Of a stretch of DNA of 64,000 nucleotides, positions 37,401 to 45,021 are shown piece after piece. A program made the translations under genes and the position numbers. The stretch covers positions 469,365 to 533,364 of the forward strand of contig NZ_VYQF01000003.1 of assembly GCF_008710285.1 (NCBI RefSeq). Direction: 5' to 3'. How positions within the stretch are numbered: the first letter of the stretch is position 1; every line of letters starts with the position of its first letter. The stretch comes from Ginsengibacter hankyongi (lineage in GTDB: Bacteria; Bacteroidota; Bacteroidia; Chitinophagales; Chitinophagaceae). The notes beneath the pieces were generated by a model. It was given only the letters and a program-made list of their open reading frames with translations. It made no database searches and was not told the origin of the DNA.

Positions 37401-39188
37401 AGTATCATGGTCTGCAAAACGGTCATTGCCTTTTGGACGAGCTTTGTATTGAGCAATAAGGTTATTGACAATATTTAATAATCTTTTTTCTTCACGATTC
37501 TTTTCAATTACAGAGGATTTGAGCGATTCCGTGATAAACACCCTATTCTTGTTCCAGATTTCATTACCGAGAATTTCCGGCACTTTACCTAATAATACTG
37601 CGTCAGTATATATAAAGCCTTCGCGGAGGAACGGTAGAATATTGTTGATGGCCTTAAGGCTCAATTGTGCATAGTCCACCGGCATGGTAAACCATAGTGA
37701 ACGCAGTTGCTGAACTTTTTCGTCATCTAATTTCAATTTTGATCTCCCATATTCTTCAACAAAGTCCTGGTCATCGCTTCCAAATAATACATGCCATAAA
37801 TCTTCATAAAAGGGAACTGTATAAGGTTTCCCACTTCTGTCGACCATTGTAACAGGTTTGTTCCAATCTTCATCAAAGATCTTTTTTAGCCGGGCAGACA
37901 CAATGCAGGCTGATACATTGGTTTTATAGTTGTAGTTAAGCTCCCACTTGTCATGCCTGTTTTTCTTCTTTATCCATTTGGCAATATCAAAAAATTCAAA
38001 ATCTTTTTGAACAAAGAACTTTTCCCGGTAAAGTTCATGTCGCATTTCTTTAGACAAAAAATGCCATTCATTATCGTGTTTCCCTTTTTCCCGATAAGCA
38101 ATGTTATTAATAAAACTCAATGACCGGAATTCTTCAAATTCCGGTCTGCTTACTGCGCACCTTTTTTTGCCAACAAAAACTTCTCTGCCTTTTTTCTTAT
38201 CAAATATTTTCCAGCTTTCTAATGTACAACAACCGACTAATCCTTTTTGTGAACGCAAGGGCCTTTGCCAGAAAATTGAAGAATGAGTTATAGAAATTTT
38301 GGTATTCTTTTCCCCGAAAATATCGTTGAAGTCCAATTGCTGAACCCCAAAAATCTGCTTTACTTCTTTAATCAACATTTTTCGGGTGACATATTGATGC
38401 AGATTCTTGCGAATGCGAATTCCTTCCGTTTTCCTTTCGGGGTGATGAATGCCTTCTGTTTCCACTCGGGCAAATAATGATCCTACTGTATCTTTTTCAG
38501 GATCGTAAGCAAACCCTATCTTTCCTAATTCCTTTATAAAATTCTCTTGTTTTCGTTTTTCAGCCCCAATGTTGCCTTCCTCATTGTGATCTGTCCGTTC
38601 ACTCTGTTCACGCTTTTCATCATCTTTATTATTTACAATTTTGCTGCTCTTGAACCCACGGTGTTGTGCAATATGATAAAGAGCTCTTCCAAGTTTAAAC
38701 CTGTTTATTTCAACGGTAAAGTCGAGCCTTACATTAGCTAACTCGTTACGTAATTGGTAAGGACTGATGTAATCCCGAACTCCGTCATTGTTGAAATCTA
38801 ACTTGATCCAGTTGGCGAAAAGTACATCATTTACCGGATATTGCCTTCCACCATTTTCTTTCTGTGCTTCCTCTTTGTTGTAATGTTTCCAACGTTTCAG
38901 GCTTTCTCCTTTGATGGGACAATACAAATTATTTGGGTCTTTAATCAACGCTTCCAATACTGCCCATAATTTGTATTTTCTCGATTGATAAAGCCGCCTG
39001 ATACTTCTCTTACTGGTCCTGTTAGCTGCAAGAGAAATGGTGTATTTATTTTCTTTGTCCTTTCCTACGCCGGTTTCAAAAGTAGTAACCGTAGCTTTTC
39101 CAAACTGGTTTTCTTCAATTGCATTTCTTACAACGGCTCCTATAGAATTGCTTCCGAGGTCGAGAGATAAAATTTGATTTTCCGGCAT
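34491..39188 (-). CDS. cas9: Cas9 endonuclease, type II-C, large form
   Basis: This 1565-residue RNA-guided double-strand DNA nuclease holds the full catalytic set. RuvC-I is LSLDLGSNSIGAVV with Asp10. RuvC-II is VVVEVAREL (Glu near 780). The HNH domain has IDIEHTIP with its catalytic His near 949 and FANYNRNTKKNQ behind it. RuvC-III is HHAKDAMVL (near 1115). A CHCGKC cluster near residue 699, with a CPN a little earlier, may bind zinc. The length is well above Neisseria (about 1080) and Campylobacter (about 980) II-C enzymes and in the range of Bacteroidota ones. It is the first gene of the operon with RAYT, cas1 and cas2. The start at 39188 leaves 36 bp to the tracrRNA. Confidence 0.97.
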   Translation of the reverse strand: MPENQILSLDLGSNSIGAVVRNAIEENQFGKATVTTFETGVGKDKENKYTISLAANRTSKRSIRRLYQSRKYKLWAVLEALIKDPNNLYCPIKGESLKRWKHYNKEEAQKENGGRQYPVNDVLFANWIKLDFNNDGVRDYISPYQLRNELANVRLDFTVEINRFKLGRALYHIAQHRGFKSSKIVNNKDDEKREQSERTDHNEEGNIGAEKRKQENFIKELGKIGFAYDPEKDTVGSLFARVETEGIHHPERKTEGIRIRKNLHQYVTRKMLIKEVKQIFGVQQLDFNDIFGEKNTKISITHSSIFWQRPLRSQKGLVGCCTLESWKIFDKKKGREVFVGKKRCAVSRPEFEEFRSLSFINNIAYREKGKHDNEWHFLSKEMRHELYREKFFVQKDFEFFDIAKWIKKKNRHDKWELNYNYKTNVSACIVSARLKKIFDEDWNKPVTMVDRSGKPYTVPFYEDLWHVLFGSDDQDFVEEYGRSKLKLDDEKVQQLRSLWFTMPVDYAQLSLKAINNILPFLREGFIYTDAVLLGKVPEILGNEIWNKNRVFITESLKSSVIEKNREEKRLLNIVNNLIAQYKARPKGNDRFADHDTSYVVGSIDAQLPSGSNERDDVQIARAAEEGFGKETWKKLSEERQNALEQITEYYQRFFKSGQRDFYKLPRLGDAMKKFLADNFPNQLYCPNTFKKLETGEEKCHCGKCKRLNKLYHPSMIAIYSQARDEYYKYDGKGIQKVMLGSPKTGAFKNPMALRTLHELKKLVNYYIVTEQVDEETRVVVEVARELNDTNKRWAIEKYQEIRRKENEEFGAAILELLNDPEAVGSLANADSDSDIDKFRLWYEMIELPEGFEKSGKFTAVEDDRTAKERKGKRKKKKDGEDEDLDEMEYYEFSENHFENIKKEVWVKLKKAKDSVVEKYRLWKEQQCFCIYTGNPIRITDLFKDSVIDIEHTIPCSISFDNSVANKTVCFANYNRNTKKNQIPTQLSNYPEIETRIATWKQKVKDLEMRVEFWKGKSKRASTPEYKNKAIREKHLWQFELDYWSNKVDRFTMKEVKPGFKNSQLKDTQIISKYALHYLKSYFNHVEVQKGEVTAQFRKIFDIQETGTKKDRSKHSHHAKDAMVLSVIPVAAIRDRMLELWYQIREEELLLKSNTEKKKSAIEEKIKLLKDELLQLKYQCNLPKGFNNSIKQLDETILNNNIARNRSVIPASKKVRFKGKDFVAKGDAIRGELHLATMYGKLQMVERDENDKPLRNEKGEWKFLEGDSAFKFGLRKGVDKNLDIDKIVDPALKRIIKDQMSNRSLANTLSEDGGLYMLNKSGERVHKIRHIRCFANDVTNPVRVKKQDIQSNKEHKNYYWAKNGENILCALYQKNIKDKKGNKRIDRELEIITLMDVAKLVQAGEIKSIDDLEIYRKDKQIGEVIIDENGNKEKPYAIFKPGIKVIFYDENPDELYKKEDERNDDYKKRISYRTYVLVKFSGVQITFKHHLENRNDDELKKAYPKDEYGGGGTIGFTKKVSDALIQNKFNNFEPWPKLLYTMNWLSMVIEGKHFEVLPDGMVKWKI

Positions 39189-39213
39189 CGTATTTTTATT
39201 TTAAATTTTGATG

Positions 39214-39221
39214 TACATTTG
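39214..39221 (+). promoter_or_regulatory. -7 element of the tracrRNA promoter
   Basis: TACATTTG is a perfect TAnnTTTG element. It lies a few bases before the expected 5' end of the tracrRNA. A -33 TTTG with ideal spacing is not evident. The AT-rich stretch upstream overlaps the start of cas9. Confidence 0.6.
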
Positions 39222-39223
39222 AA

Positions 39224-39316
39224 TTGAAAGACAAATCACAATAAGGCTCGCGCCGCAAGGCCAAAGCCGAAGATTTTCTCAGTCCCTGCATCGCTTGCGC
39301 TCTGTGGGGCTTTTTA
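39224..39316 (+). ncRNA. tracrRNA
   Basis: TTGAAAGACAAATCACAAT (39224-39242) is an anti-repeat: it pairs with repeat bases 1-18 through 18 base pairs, one G-U at the end and a single bulged A. Downstream lie a small GGC-TCGC-GCC stem (the nexus position), a GC-rich hairpin and a terminator in which AGTCCC pairs with GGGGCT followed by T5 (39281-39316). It is divergent from cas9 and on the same strand as the crRNA sense. Length is about 93 nt. Exact ends need RNA data. Confidence 0.88.
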
Positions 39317-39540
39317 TTTAATACCTCTTACGATTTGCACTGTTTAAAAGCACAAAGCAGTTCTCTTTTCCGGTGGGATGTTACAATTAGAACACCTAAG
39401 TTAATTTTTTTATTGATAAATGAAGCGGTTCACAAGGTAAAATTTTTATGAAAGACTATGCGAAGACGAATACAAGGCGATTTAAAAACCAACAATTATT
39501 AACTAAATCCCCAGACGACGATTCGGATTTAGCAATGTTT

Positions 39541-39680
39541 TCGTTATTGGCTAAATCAGTAGAATTAAAAGTTACACCAAGACAGTAATTAAACGCCACT
39601 TGAGAAAACAACGTGCAAACCTAACCGTTATGTTTTCGAAGCACTTTAAGCTAGACTGACCTGTTGCTTGTTTAAAAAAA
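39541..39680 (-). pseudogene. decayed copy of the small membrane-protein gene (44512-44700)
   Basis: TATTGGCTAAATCAG..GAATTAAAA corresponds to TATTAACCAAATCAG..GATTAAAA in the intact copy, followed by matches over CCGTTATGTTT and CTTGTTTAAA. Frameshifts and stops prevent translation. Confidence 0.5.
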
Positions 39681-39924
39681 TTAAAGTAATTTGAATGTTA
39701 GACATTGGCTAAATTTTCTATCATTTATTTCAGCATTATGGGAGACAACACCCTCTCACAATCAAACGTCCCGAAGCGGAAGCTAGATTATATACAGCAT
39801 TACCTGGTGATGAATGAATCGCCATACACCGGAAGGGCGGTAAGGCCCCTCCCATTTCGAGGCAAGCGCCACTTTTTCGTTTTATTCTAGTAGTACAAAA
39901 ATTTTCAGCTTGCAAGCCGCATGC

Positions 39925-40145
39925 TGGGCAATTTAAACCGCGCGGCGGAAAGGCGCAGAGAACAAAAGATGCTAGCCCGTATTAAAAAGAAATGATTCGT
40001 GTGGCCGTTACCGTTGTAATAAATGCAATACTATAAATTTCGAAGAGTTGGTTTGATGATAAGATGCCCTTATTTAAAACTCATGAAAGGCTTTTGTTAT
40101 TAACCAAATCAGTCCAAAATAACCATTGTTTTAAAAGCCATTTTT
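39925..40145. repeat. left diverged direct repeat flanking the defence module
   Basis: Blocks CCGTATTAAAAAGAAATG, ATTCGTGTGGCCGT, ACTATAAATTT and AAGATGCCCTTATTTAAAA recur in the same order at 44305-44605. The right end includes a shortened copy of the small membrane-protein gene. The two copies bracket about 4.2 kb with the HEPN-like pseudogene and the GIY-YIG/ATPase operon. Confidence 0.65.
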
Positions 40146-40303
40146 ATTAGTTTAACCTCATCGCATAGGTTGTGATAATCTGTATTTGCAAGTACCCTAG
40201 GCGAAGGAAGAAGCAGGGGAAGCTCATTTTTTTGGCGGTGGGATAATATTAGTCCAATGATAAAAAACGGTAAAATACTTATTTATCATTTCTGATAATT
40301 CTG

Positions 40304-40729
40304 TTATTTTTTTTCATCAAACTCTATTTGTTTATTACCCAACTTAGTAACGTCTTGTTTTAATTTATGTCTATTGCCAACAAATGTATCTTGAATGTAA
40401 AGAATAGTATGAGCCATTTCATTTCTTACTTTCCTAATTTTCACTAAATCTTTAAAAATTGTTGGATGCGCCTTTAAGAAAAGGGTGTCTTTTGTTGATA
40501 TTATTTCTTTAACTATAAGTATTTTTTTATTGAAAGTGATATTATTTAAAATTAGTTGGGTTAGTTCTTCCATCGTGTATAAATCTCATACATAAAAAAT
40601 AGAAATATATCTACTCATTGCAGATTCAAGGTCAATAGTTTGATTTAATATTAAACTTCTACGTTTGTAAGCCAACTCGCTATATTTTATAATAGGGTGT
40701 TCATATTTAGGGAGATTTATATTAGACAT
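40304..40729 (-). pseudogene. HEPN-like small gene interrupted by one in-frame TGA
   Basis: From ATG 40729 the frame encodes MSNINLPKYEHPIIKYSELA and 27 more codons, meets TGA at 40586-40588 and continues in the same frame as DLYTMEELTQLILNN for another 93 codons to the stop at 40304. No frameshift is needed, so a single TGG (Trp) to TGA change would explain it. The second part holds KIRKVRNEMAH, an RxxxxH motif of the kind found in HEPN ribonucleases. Translation may also restart at 40573. The sequence is otherwise unrecognised. It neighbours the GIY-YIG/ATPase operon but is divergent from it. Confidence 0.6.
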
Positions 40730-41124
40730 GAGCTAATCTACAAACGAAGTGATTTCAAAACAACTATTTCTTAATAATCTTTATCCGGTGTATCCTCGTC
40801 TCATTCGAATCTAATGGTAAGTATTTTAAAGGAGAATGCCATCAAGTGTCGGCGGGCAAGCCTAGGTCTGGCACCCTATGATTAATAAATATTATTATGG
40901 AATGTTAATGTATACAGACAGATGGTTTTTAATAATCCTAAAAATGAAATGAAAGAGCTTGCTGATTTTTTTGGTGAGCAGGTAATGCTACATTTTTAAA
41001 AAGGCAATAAGATATAATTACCAGTTTTTGGTTATCAAGTTTATCTTTTAGCTTAGCATCCATTATAGTTTAATTCCAAATGTTGTATCCCTTTTGGATA
41101 AATGAAACTTGAACAATATAAATA
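40730..41124. other. divergent intergenic region with a gene scrap
   Basis: A 25-codon plus-strand frame at 40922-40999 (MVFNNPKNEMKELADFFGEQ) looks like the end of a lost gene. The rest must hold promoters for the HEPN-like gene and the GIY-YIG operon. No further structure was seen. Confidence 0.4.
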
Positions 41125-41577
41125 ATGCAAACTATTTCAATTTACTTTGATGAAGCAAAGCCTTTTGAAGCCACCAACATAGAATATTTAAGCGGAGTAG
41201 TGGGGCTGTACTTTATTTTTTCACAAAACACATTTATAGAATACCCGTTTGACAAGTCGAGGTTGCTTTACATAGGCATGAGTGAAAGGAAAACAAATAA
41301 TATTAGGAATAGATTGATTGGGCATTTTGGCGGAAAATCAAAAAATGTTGGTTTAATGAATTATAGAAAAAAATCTCCTTTGCTTTTTACTTACATAAAT
41401 TTTGATATTCTTAAAGCAAACTGGCATTTCAGAATTGAAGACCTTGAAAGCTATTTTATTTTAAGTTTTGTTGAGCACTTTGGTGTTTACCCTATCTGTA
41501 ATAATAAGACTGGCGCTGAAATACATAGCAGCGAATTAAATGTAAATTTTAAAATTGACTGGAGTTATTTTAAATAA
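41125..41577 (+). CDS. GIY-YIG nuclease-like protein
   Basis: This 150-residue protein matches the GIY-YIG nuclease core: GLY (27-29) on the first strand, YIG in LLYIGMSE (49-51), Arg61/Arg63 with His67 in the following helix, Glu105 or Glu108 in RIEDLESYFI, and Asn126 in PICNNKTG. These positions suggest an active nuclease. It is the first gene of a three-gene operon with a 62-residue protein (8 bp gap) and a Rad50-like ATPase. The DNA or RNA target is unknown. In this setting it is the likely effector of a defence module. Confidence 0.8.
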   Translation: MQTISIYFDEAKPFEATNIEYLSGVVGLYFIFSQNTFIEYPFDKSRLLYIGMSERKTNNIRNRLIGHFGGKSKNVGLMNYRKKSPLLFTYINFDILKANWHFRIEDLESYFILSFVEHFGVYPICNNKTGAEIHSSELNVNFKIDWSYFK

Positions 41578-41585
41578 ACTACAAT

Positions 41586-41774
41586 ATGGATAACAAAGTA
41601 AAATCTGGAATTGAAATTTTGGAAGACTTCTTTTTGAACATAACTAACATTGAAAATGTCGACCAAGTACTTGCGGATTCTCTTGCGAAGTTGTATCAAC
41701 AGGGAAAGTTGTCGGACACAAATCTAAAAAATGAACTTCAAAAATTACGAGATAAAGATGTCAACAAAAATTAA
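41586..41774 (+). CDS. small helical linker protein of the GIY-YIG/ATPase operon
   Basis: This 62-residue acidic helical protein (SGIEILEDFFLNITNIENVDQVL, LAKLYQQGKLSDTNL) has no recognised motif. It starts 8 bp after the nuclease gene and overlaps the ATPase start (41758) by 17 bp, so all three are translationally coupled. A role as an adaptor or inhibitor between nuclease and ATPase is inferred from this coupling only. Confidence 0.7.
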   Translation: MDNKVKSGIEILEDFFLNITNIENVDQVLADSLAKLYQQGKLSDTNLKNELQKLRDKDVNKN

Positions 41775-44181
41775 AAAAATAGTCATATCAGGCCTTCGCG
41801 GCGTTAAAAATAAAATAGAGTTGTCGCTTTCTGAAAAGTCTATTCTGCTATATGGCGATAACGGCACGGGAAAAAGTAGCATATCCGATTCTTTAGAATG
41901 GTTTTTTAATGATGAGGTTACACACCTGTCGGGTTCCGAGATTGTTCTCAATGATGCCCTTAGAAGTTCTGCTTGTTCCGATGCAGATACTTCATTTGTT
42001 GAAATTGAATTTACAAGGAACCGTTTTAATTCGTCAAAAACCCTTACATCTAAAAAAGGAAAGTTAGTTTCTGAGTTTTCCAATAAGGACACCGATTTTA
42101 TTTCTTACATCAGTAAAACTCAAAAAGAAAATCTTATTCTTCGCTATCAACATCTTCGAGACTTCATTGATAAACCGAAAGGTGAAAAACTCAAAAGCTT
42201 GTCGGATGTAATCGGATATGCTGAAGTTAATAAAATAAAAGAAGTTCTGAAAAAAGGGTACAACTCATTAAAAACTGAAATAAAAAGTCAGAACTACGAA
42301 TCACAGATTAATACTCAAAAGCAATTACAGATTGAAAAAATAGGCGCTTCGATCGGTGTAGAGAAAGATTTGTTTGAGAAAATTAATCACATTATTTCTC
42401 CATTGAATTTAGCCATAGTTGTCAACTCCTTAAATGATATCGATTCAGTTCTGACCTTACTAAAAGCGCCTGCAAATATTAGGATTCTAAACGAGCTTAG
42501 ATTTCTTGAAAACAGTAAAACTGCTTTGACGGTTCTTAAAAGTGAAATCGAACTTCTTAATTCAGAGTATAGTAAGTACTACTACGAGTATAAGAAAATT
42601 GCTGACAATGTTCAAAATATAATGAAAGTTTTTCTTGCCGATTTGCTAAAAGCTGGTAGCACAGTTATTGAAAAAAAGTTTCATAAAGATGATACTTGTC
42701 CTTTATGTTTACAACCCAAGCGAAAGGATGAGCTAGTTCAAGACATTAAGAATAGATTACAGGAAATTGAAGAGTCTTTAAAAATGAAAGCTGCCTTTGA
42801 CTCAACCAAAGAATCAATTACGAAAATTGCAACCGAAAGAATAAAGAGGCTCGATAATTTAAGAATTGATAATTATTATAATGATGAAAGGTTTAAATCT
42901 ATTAAAGAAGCGATTGAGGATTTAATCACTAAAATTTCAATGTACGAGAAAGAAGGAAAAGAAAAGGTCACATCCGGCAATATGATTTCAGAACCTTCGA
43001 AATTGAAACTTACCAAAGTAGACTTTGCAACTGTAGAAGTCCTAGCGACGAAAATAGATGTTATACAAACATCATTAAAAAAGGATAACAATACTGTAAC
43101 CTACTCAAATATATCATCTGCAAAAGAAGCTTTTTTAAGAATAAAGAAGTTTGAAAAAGAAAAGAAAGTTCTTGAAGATCAAAGAGCATCTATGGAACTC
43201 ATTTACAATGAATTTGTGAAAAAGCAAAAAGAAGGATTGCAGCATTTCATAAGCACATTTTCAGATACAATAAATGAATACTATCAGTTTATGAACCCAG
43301 GAGAGCAATTCAAGGAATTGAAGATTATTACTATTGGCGAGGAAGATGAGTTAAACGGGATTACAATTCAGTATCAATACAAAGGTGGCCCCACATCTCC
43401 ACCACAAAAATATTTTAGTGAATCACACTTAAACTGTTTTGGATTATCATTCTTTTTAGCGTCAGTTGCCGCATTCAATAAGGAAAATAAATTTGTGGTT
43501 TTAGATGACGTTATTTCAAGTTTTGACACTAATCATAGAAAGCGATTCGCAGATTTAATTTTTGAAAAATTCGCTGATTGCCAAATAATTTTATTAACCC
43601 ACGAACACGAATGGTATCAGTATGTATCCCAACTTGCAAAAAGAAAAAATTGGTCAATCAATGAGTTAAAATACAATGAGTCAGATGGAACACACGTCGA
43701 TGACCAGCCATCCGAGTTAAGAACAATTATCGAAGCTAGTTTAGCTCAGGGTGATGTTAGCATACTTGCAAATCCCATCAGAAAATACCTTGAACATTTG
43801 CTAAAAGATATTGCTGTAAATCTTGAAGTGAAAGTAAATTTTAGATTTAATGAGCTAAATGAGAAGCGAATGCCAGACGAATTATTAAATGAACTTAAGG
43901 CCAAAATAAACAAATGCAGCAATGAATTAAAGGCCCAAATGCCAATTATTGACAGAATAATCAATTCAAACATTTTAGGAAACCTGCTTTCGCATGACAA
44001 TTCAATTTCTCCAAAGTTAGGAGATATCAAAGCTTTTTGGATAGATCTGAACGCTATGGAAGCACTGTTTTATTGCCAGTTAACAGCATGTAAAAAACCT
44101 GTTTCAGTCAAAAATTACGATACAGTAAAAAAAAGAATCAGATGTGGTTGTGATAAAACAAACTACGATTGGAAATTGTAA
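41758..44181 (+). CDS. Rad50/SMC-like ATPase with CPLC zinc hook
   Basis: About 807 residues from MSTKIKKIVISGLRG; an ATG 27 bp upstream is also possible. Walker A is GDNGTGKS (33-40). Two coiled-coil arms flank a CPLC hook near residue 314. The signature region reads FSESHLNCFGLSFFLA. Walker B is VVLDDVISSFD near 581, followed by the H-loop LLTHEHEW. The C-terminal 190 residues after the ATPase head form a separate helical domain of unknown function, ending in a Cys-rich tail (RCGCDK). The architecture resembles RloC and the ATPases of Septu- or Menshen-type defence systems. With the GIY-YIG partner, DNA-end or phage sensing is the likely role. Confidence 0.85.
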   Translation: MSTKIKKIVISGLRGVKNKIELSLSEKSILLYGDNGTGKSSISDSLEWFFNDEVTHLSGSEIVLNDALRSSACSDADTSFVEIEFTRNRFNSSKTLTSKKGKLVSEFSNKDTDFISYISKTQKENLILRYQHLRDFIDKPKGEKLKSLSDVIGYAEVNKIKEVLKKGYNSLKTEIKSQNYESQINTQKQLQIEKIGASIGVEKDLFEKINHIISPLNLAIVVNSLNDIDSVLTLLKAPANIRILNELRFLENSKTALTVLKSEIELLNSEYSKYYYEYKKIADNVQNIMKVFLADLLKAGSTVIEKKFHKDDTCPLCLQPKRKDELVQDIKNRLQEIEESLKMKAAFDSTKESITKIATERIKRLDNLRIDNYYNDERFKSIKEAIEDLITKISMYEKEGKEKVTSGNMISEPSKLKLTKVDFATVEVLATKIDVIQTSLKKDNNTVTYSNISSAKEAFLRIKKFEKEKKVLEDQRASMELIYNEFVKKQKEGLQHFISTFSDTINEYYQFMNPGEQFKELKIITIGEEDELNGITIQYQYKGGPTSPPQKYFSESHLNCFGLSFFLASVAAFNKENKFVVLDDVISSFDTNHRKRFADLIFEKFADCQIILLTHEHEWYQYVSQLAKRKNWSINELKYNESDGTHVDDQPSELRTIIEASLAQGDVSILANPIRKYLEHLLKDIAVNLEVKVNFRFNELNEKRMPDELLNELKAKINKCSNELKAQMPIIDRIINSNILGNLLSHDNSISPKLGDIKAFWIDLNAMEALFYCQLTACKKPVSVKNYDTVKKRIRCGCDKTNYDWKL

Positions 44182-44511
44182 ATTAAATGGCAACCGACGA
44201 GGGTTCTTCCTTACACAAAATCATTATTCACTCTCCTAAGCTTCTCCATTTTCCTTTCTTCTGTTTAAAATTACTGCGAAAAACTTCATGATTTCAACCC
44301 ACGTGTCTGCCAATATAAACCGCCCGGCAGAAGGTCACAGAGGACAAAAAATTGTACCCCGTATTAAAAAGAAATGATTCGTGTAGCCGTCAGCGTTATA
44401 ATACGGTGAAGATACTATAAATTTTCGTTGAGTTAGTTTGAAATGGCCTATCATATTGTATTAAGGAAATTGCATTATTTGGAATATATATTTATCATAA
44501 GATGCCCTTAT
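44182..44511. other. intergenic region with right flanking repeat
   Basis: Apart from the start of the right diverged repeat (from 44305), nothing was recognised. There is no clear terminator after the ATPase gene. Confidence 0.4.
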
Positions 44512-44605
44512 TTAAAATTTATGAAGGGCTTTTGCTATTAACCAAATCAGCAGGATTAAAATTGGTAGCCAAATAACAATTAGCTTAAAAGCCATTTGCG
44601 AAAAC
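44305..44605. repeat. right diverged direct repeat flanking the defence module
   Basis: This copy corresponds block by block to 39925-40145 and includes the 3' two-thirds of the intact small membrane-protein gene. It carries an extra 60 bp near 44440-44500 compared with the left copy. The pair suggests that the module was gained, or is bounded, by recombination at a repeated locus. Confidence 0.65.
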
Positions 44606-44700
44606 GTGTACTCTCCTCCGTTATGTTTAGGGAAAATTTTTGAATACAATAAAACAACTACTTGTTTAAAGATTTGAAAGTCTGTCATTTTTAAATTCAA
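44512..44700 (-). CDS. small single-span membrane protein
   Basis: This 62-residue protein has a C-terminal membrane segment (KLIVIWLPILILLIWLIAKAL) and a basic N-terminal half. Two decayed copies of the gene lie at 39541-39680 and about 40060-40150, which shows that this gene has been repeatedly duplicated around the CRISPR and defence region. Function is unknown. Small membrane proteins with this topology can be toxins, but no antitoxin is evident. Confidence 0.55.
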   Translation of the reverse strand: MNLKMTDFQIFKQVVVLLYSKIFPKHNGGEYTFSQMAFKLIVIWLPILILLIWLIAKALHKF

Positions 44701-44713
44701 CCGGTATTGGAAA

Positions 44714-44956
44714 TTAAAATTTATTTTTTAGCTTCATTTTTTCCAAATACGGATTCAATTGTTCTGTTGATGAAAATGATCGAAATCTTCTTATTACATT
44801 ATATTCTTTGTGATAATAAACTTCGATATAAAACGCATCTCGTTGGTATAATAAAATATTGTGCTCGGAATCTTCACGGTCTGCAATAAAAACAGAATCC
44901 CAAACAGCCTCGGCCTGCTCCATTTCATCCAATGCATTAAATTCATAAAGCGTCAT
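44714..44956 (-). CDS. small hypothetical protein
   Basis: This 80-residue acidic protein (LYEFNALDEMEQAEAVWDSVFIADRED, then EVYYHKEYNVIRRFRSFSS) resembles short orphan proteins found widely in Bacteroidota mobile regions, without known function. The strand-rich second half suggests a small sheet domain. It begins about 65 bp from the divergent MNT-HEPN gene. Its position beside a HEPN fusion raises the possibility of an antitoxin, which is speculation. Confidence 0.6.
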   Translation of the reverse strand: MTLYEFNALDEMEQAEAVWDSVFIADREDSEHNILLYQRDAFYIEVYYHKEYNVIRRFRSFSSTEQLNPYLEKMKLKNKF

Positions 44957-45021
44957 ACTACAAGATAATTTTTGTTCTTCAAAAATTCAAGATACTAATA
45001 TTATAATTTTATTTTTGCTTT

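Larger units (their letters stand above)
39317..40303. other. gene-poor region with decayed copies of a small membrane-protein gene
   Basis: No intact gene is supported. Stretches at 39541-39680 and 39925-40145 are diverged copies of DNA around the intact 62-codon gene at 44512-44700. A 50-codon plus-strand frame starting at 39738 (KLDYIQHYLVMNESPYTG) looks like a gene fragment. The region is a mosaic between the CRISPR locus and the defence module. Confidence 0.55.
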
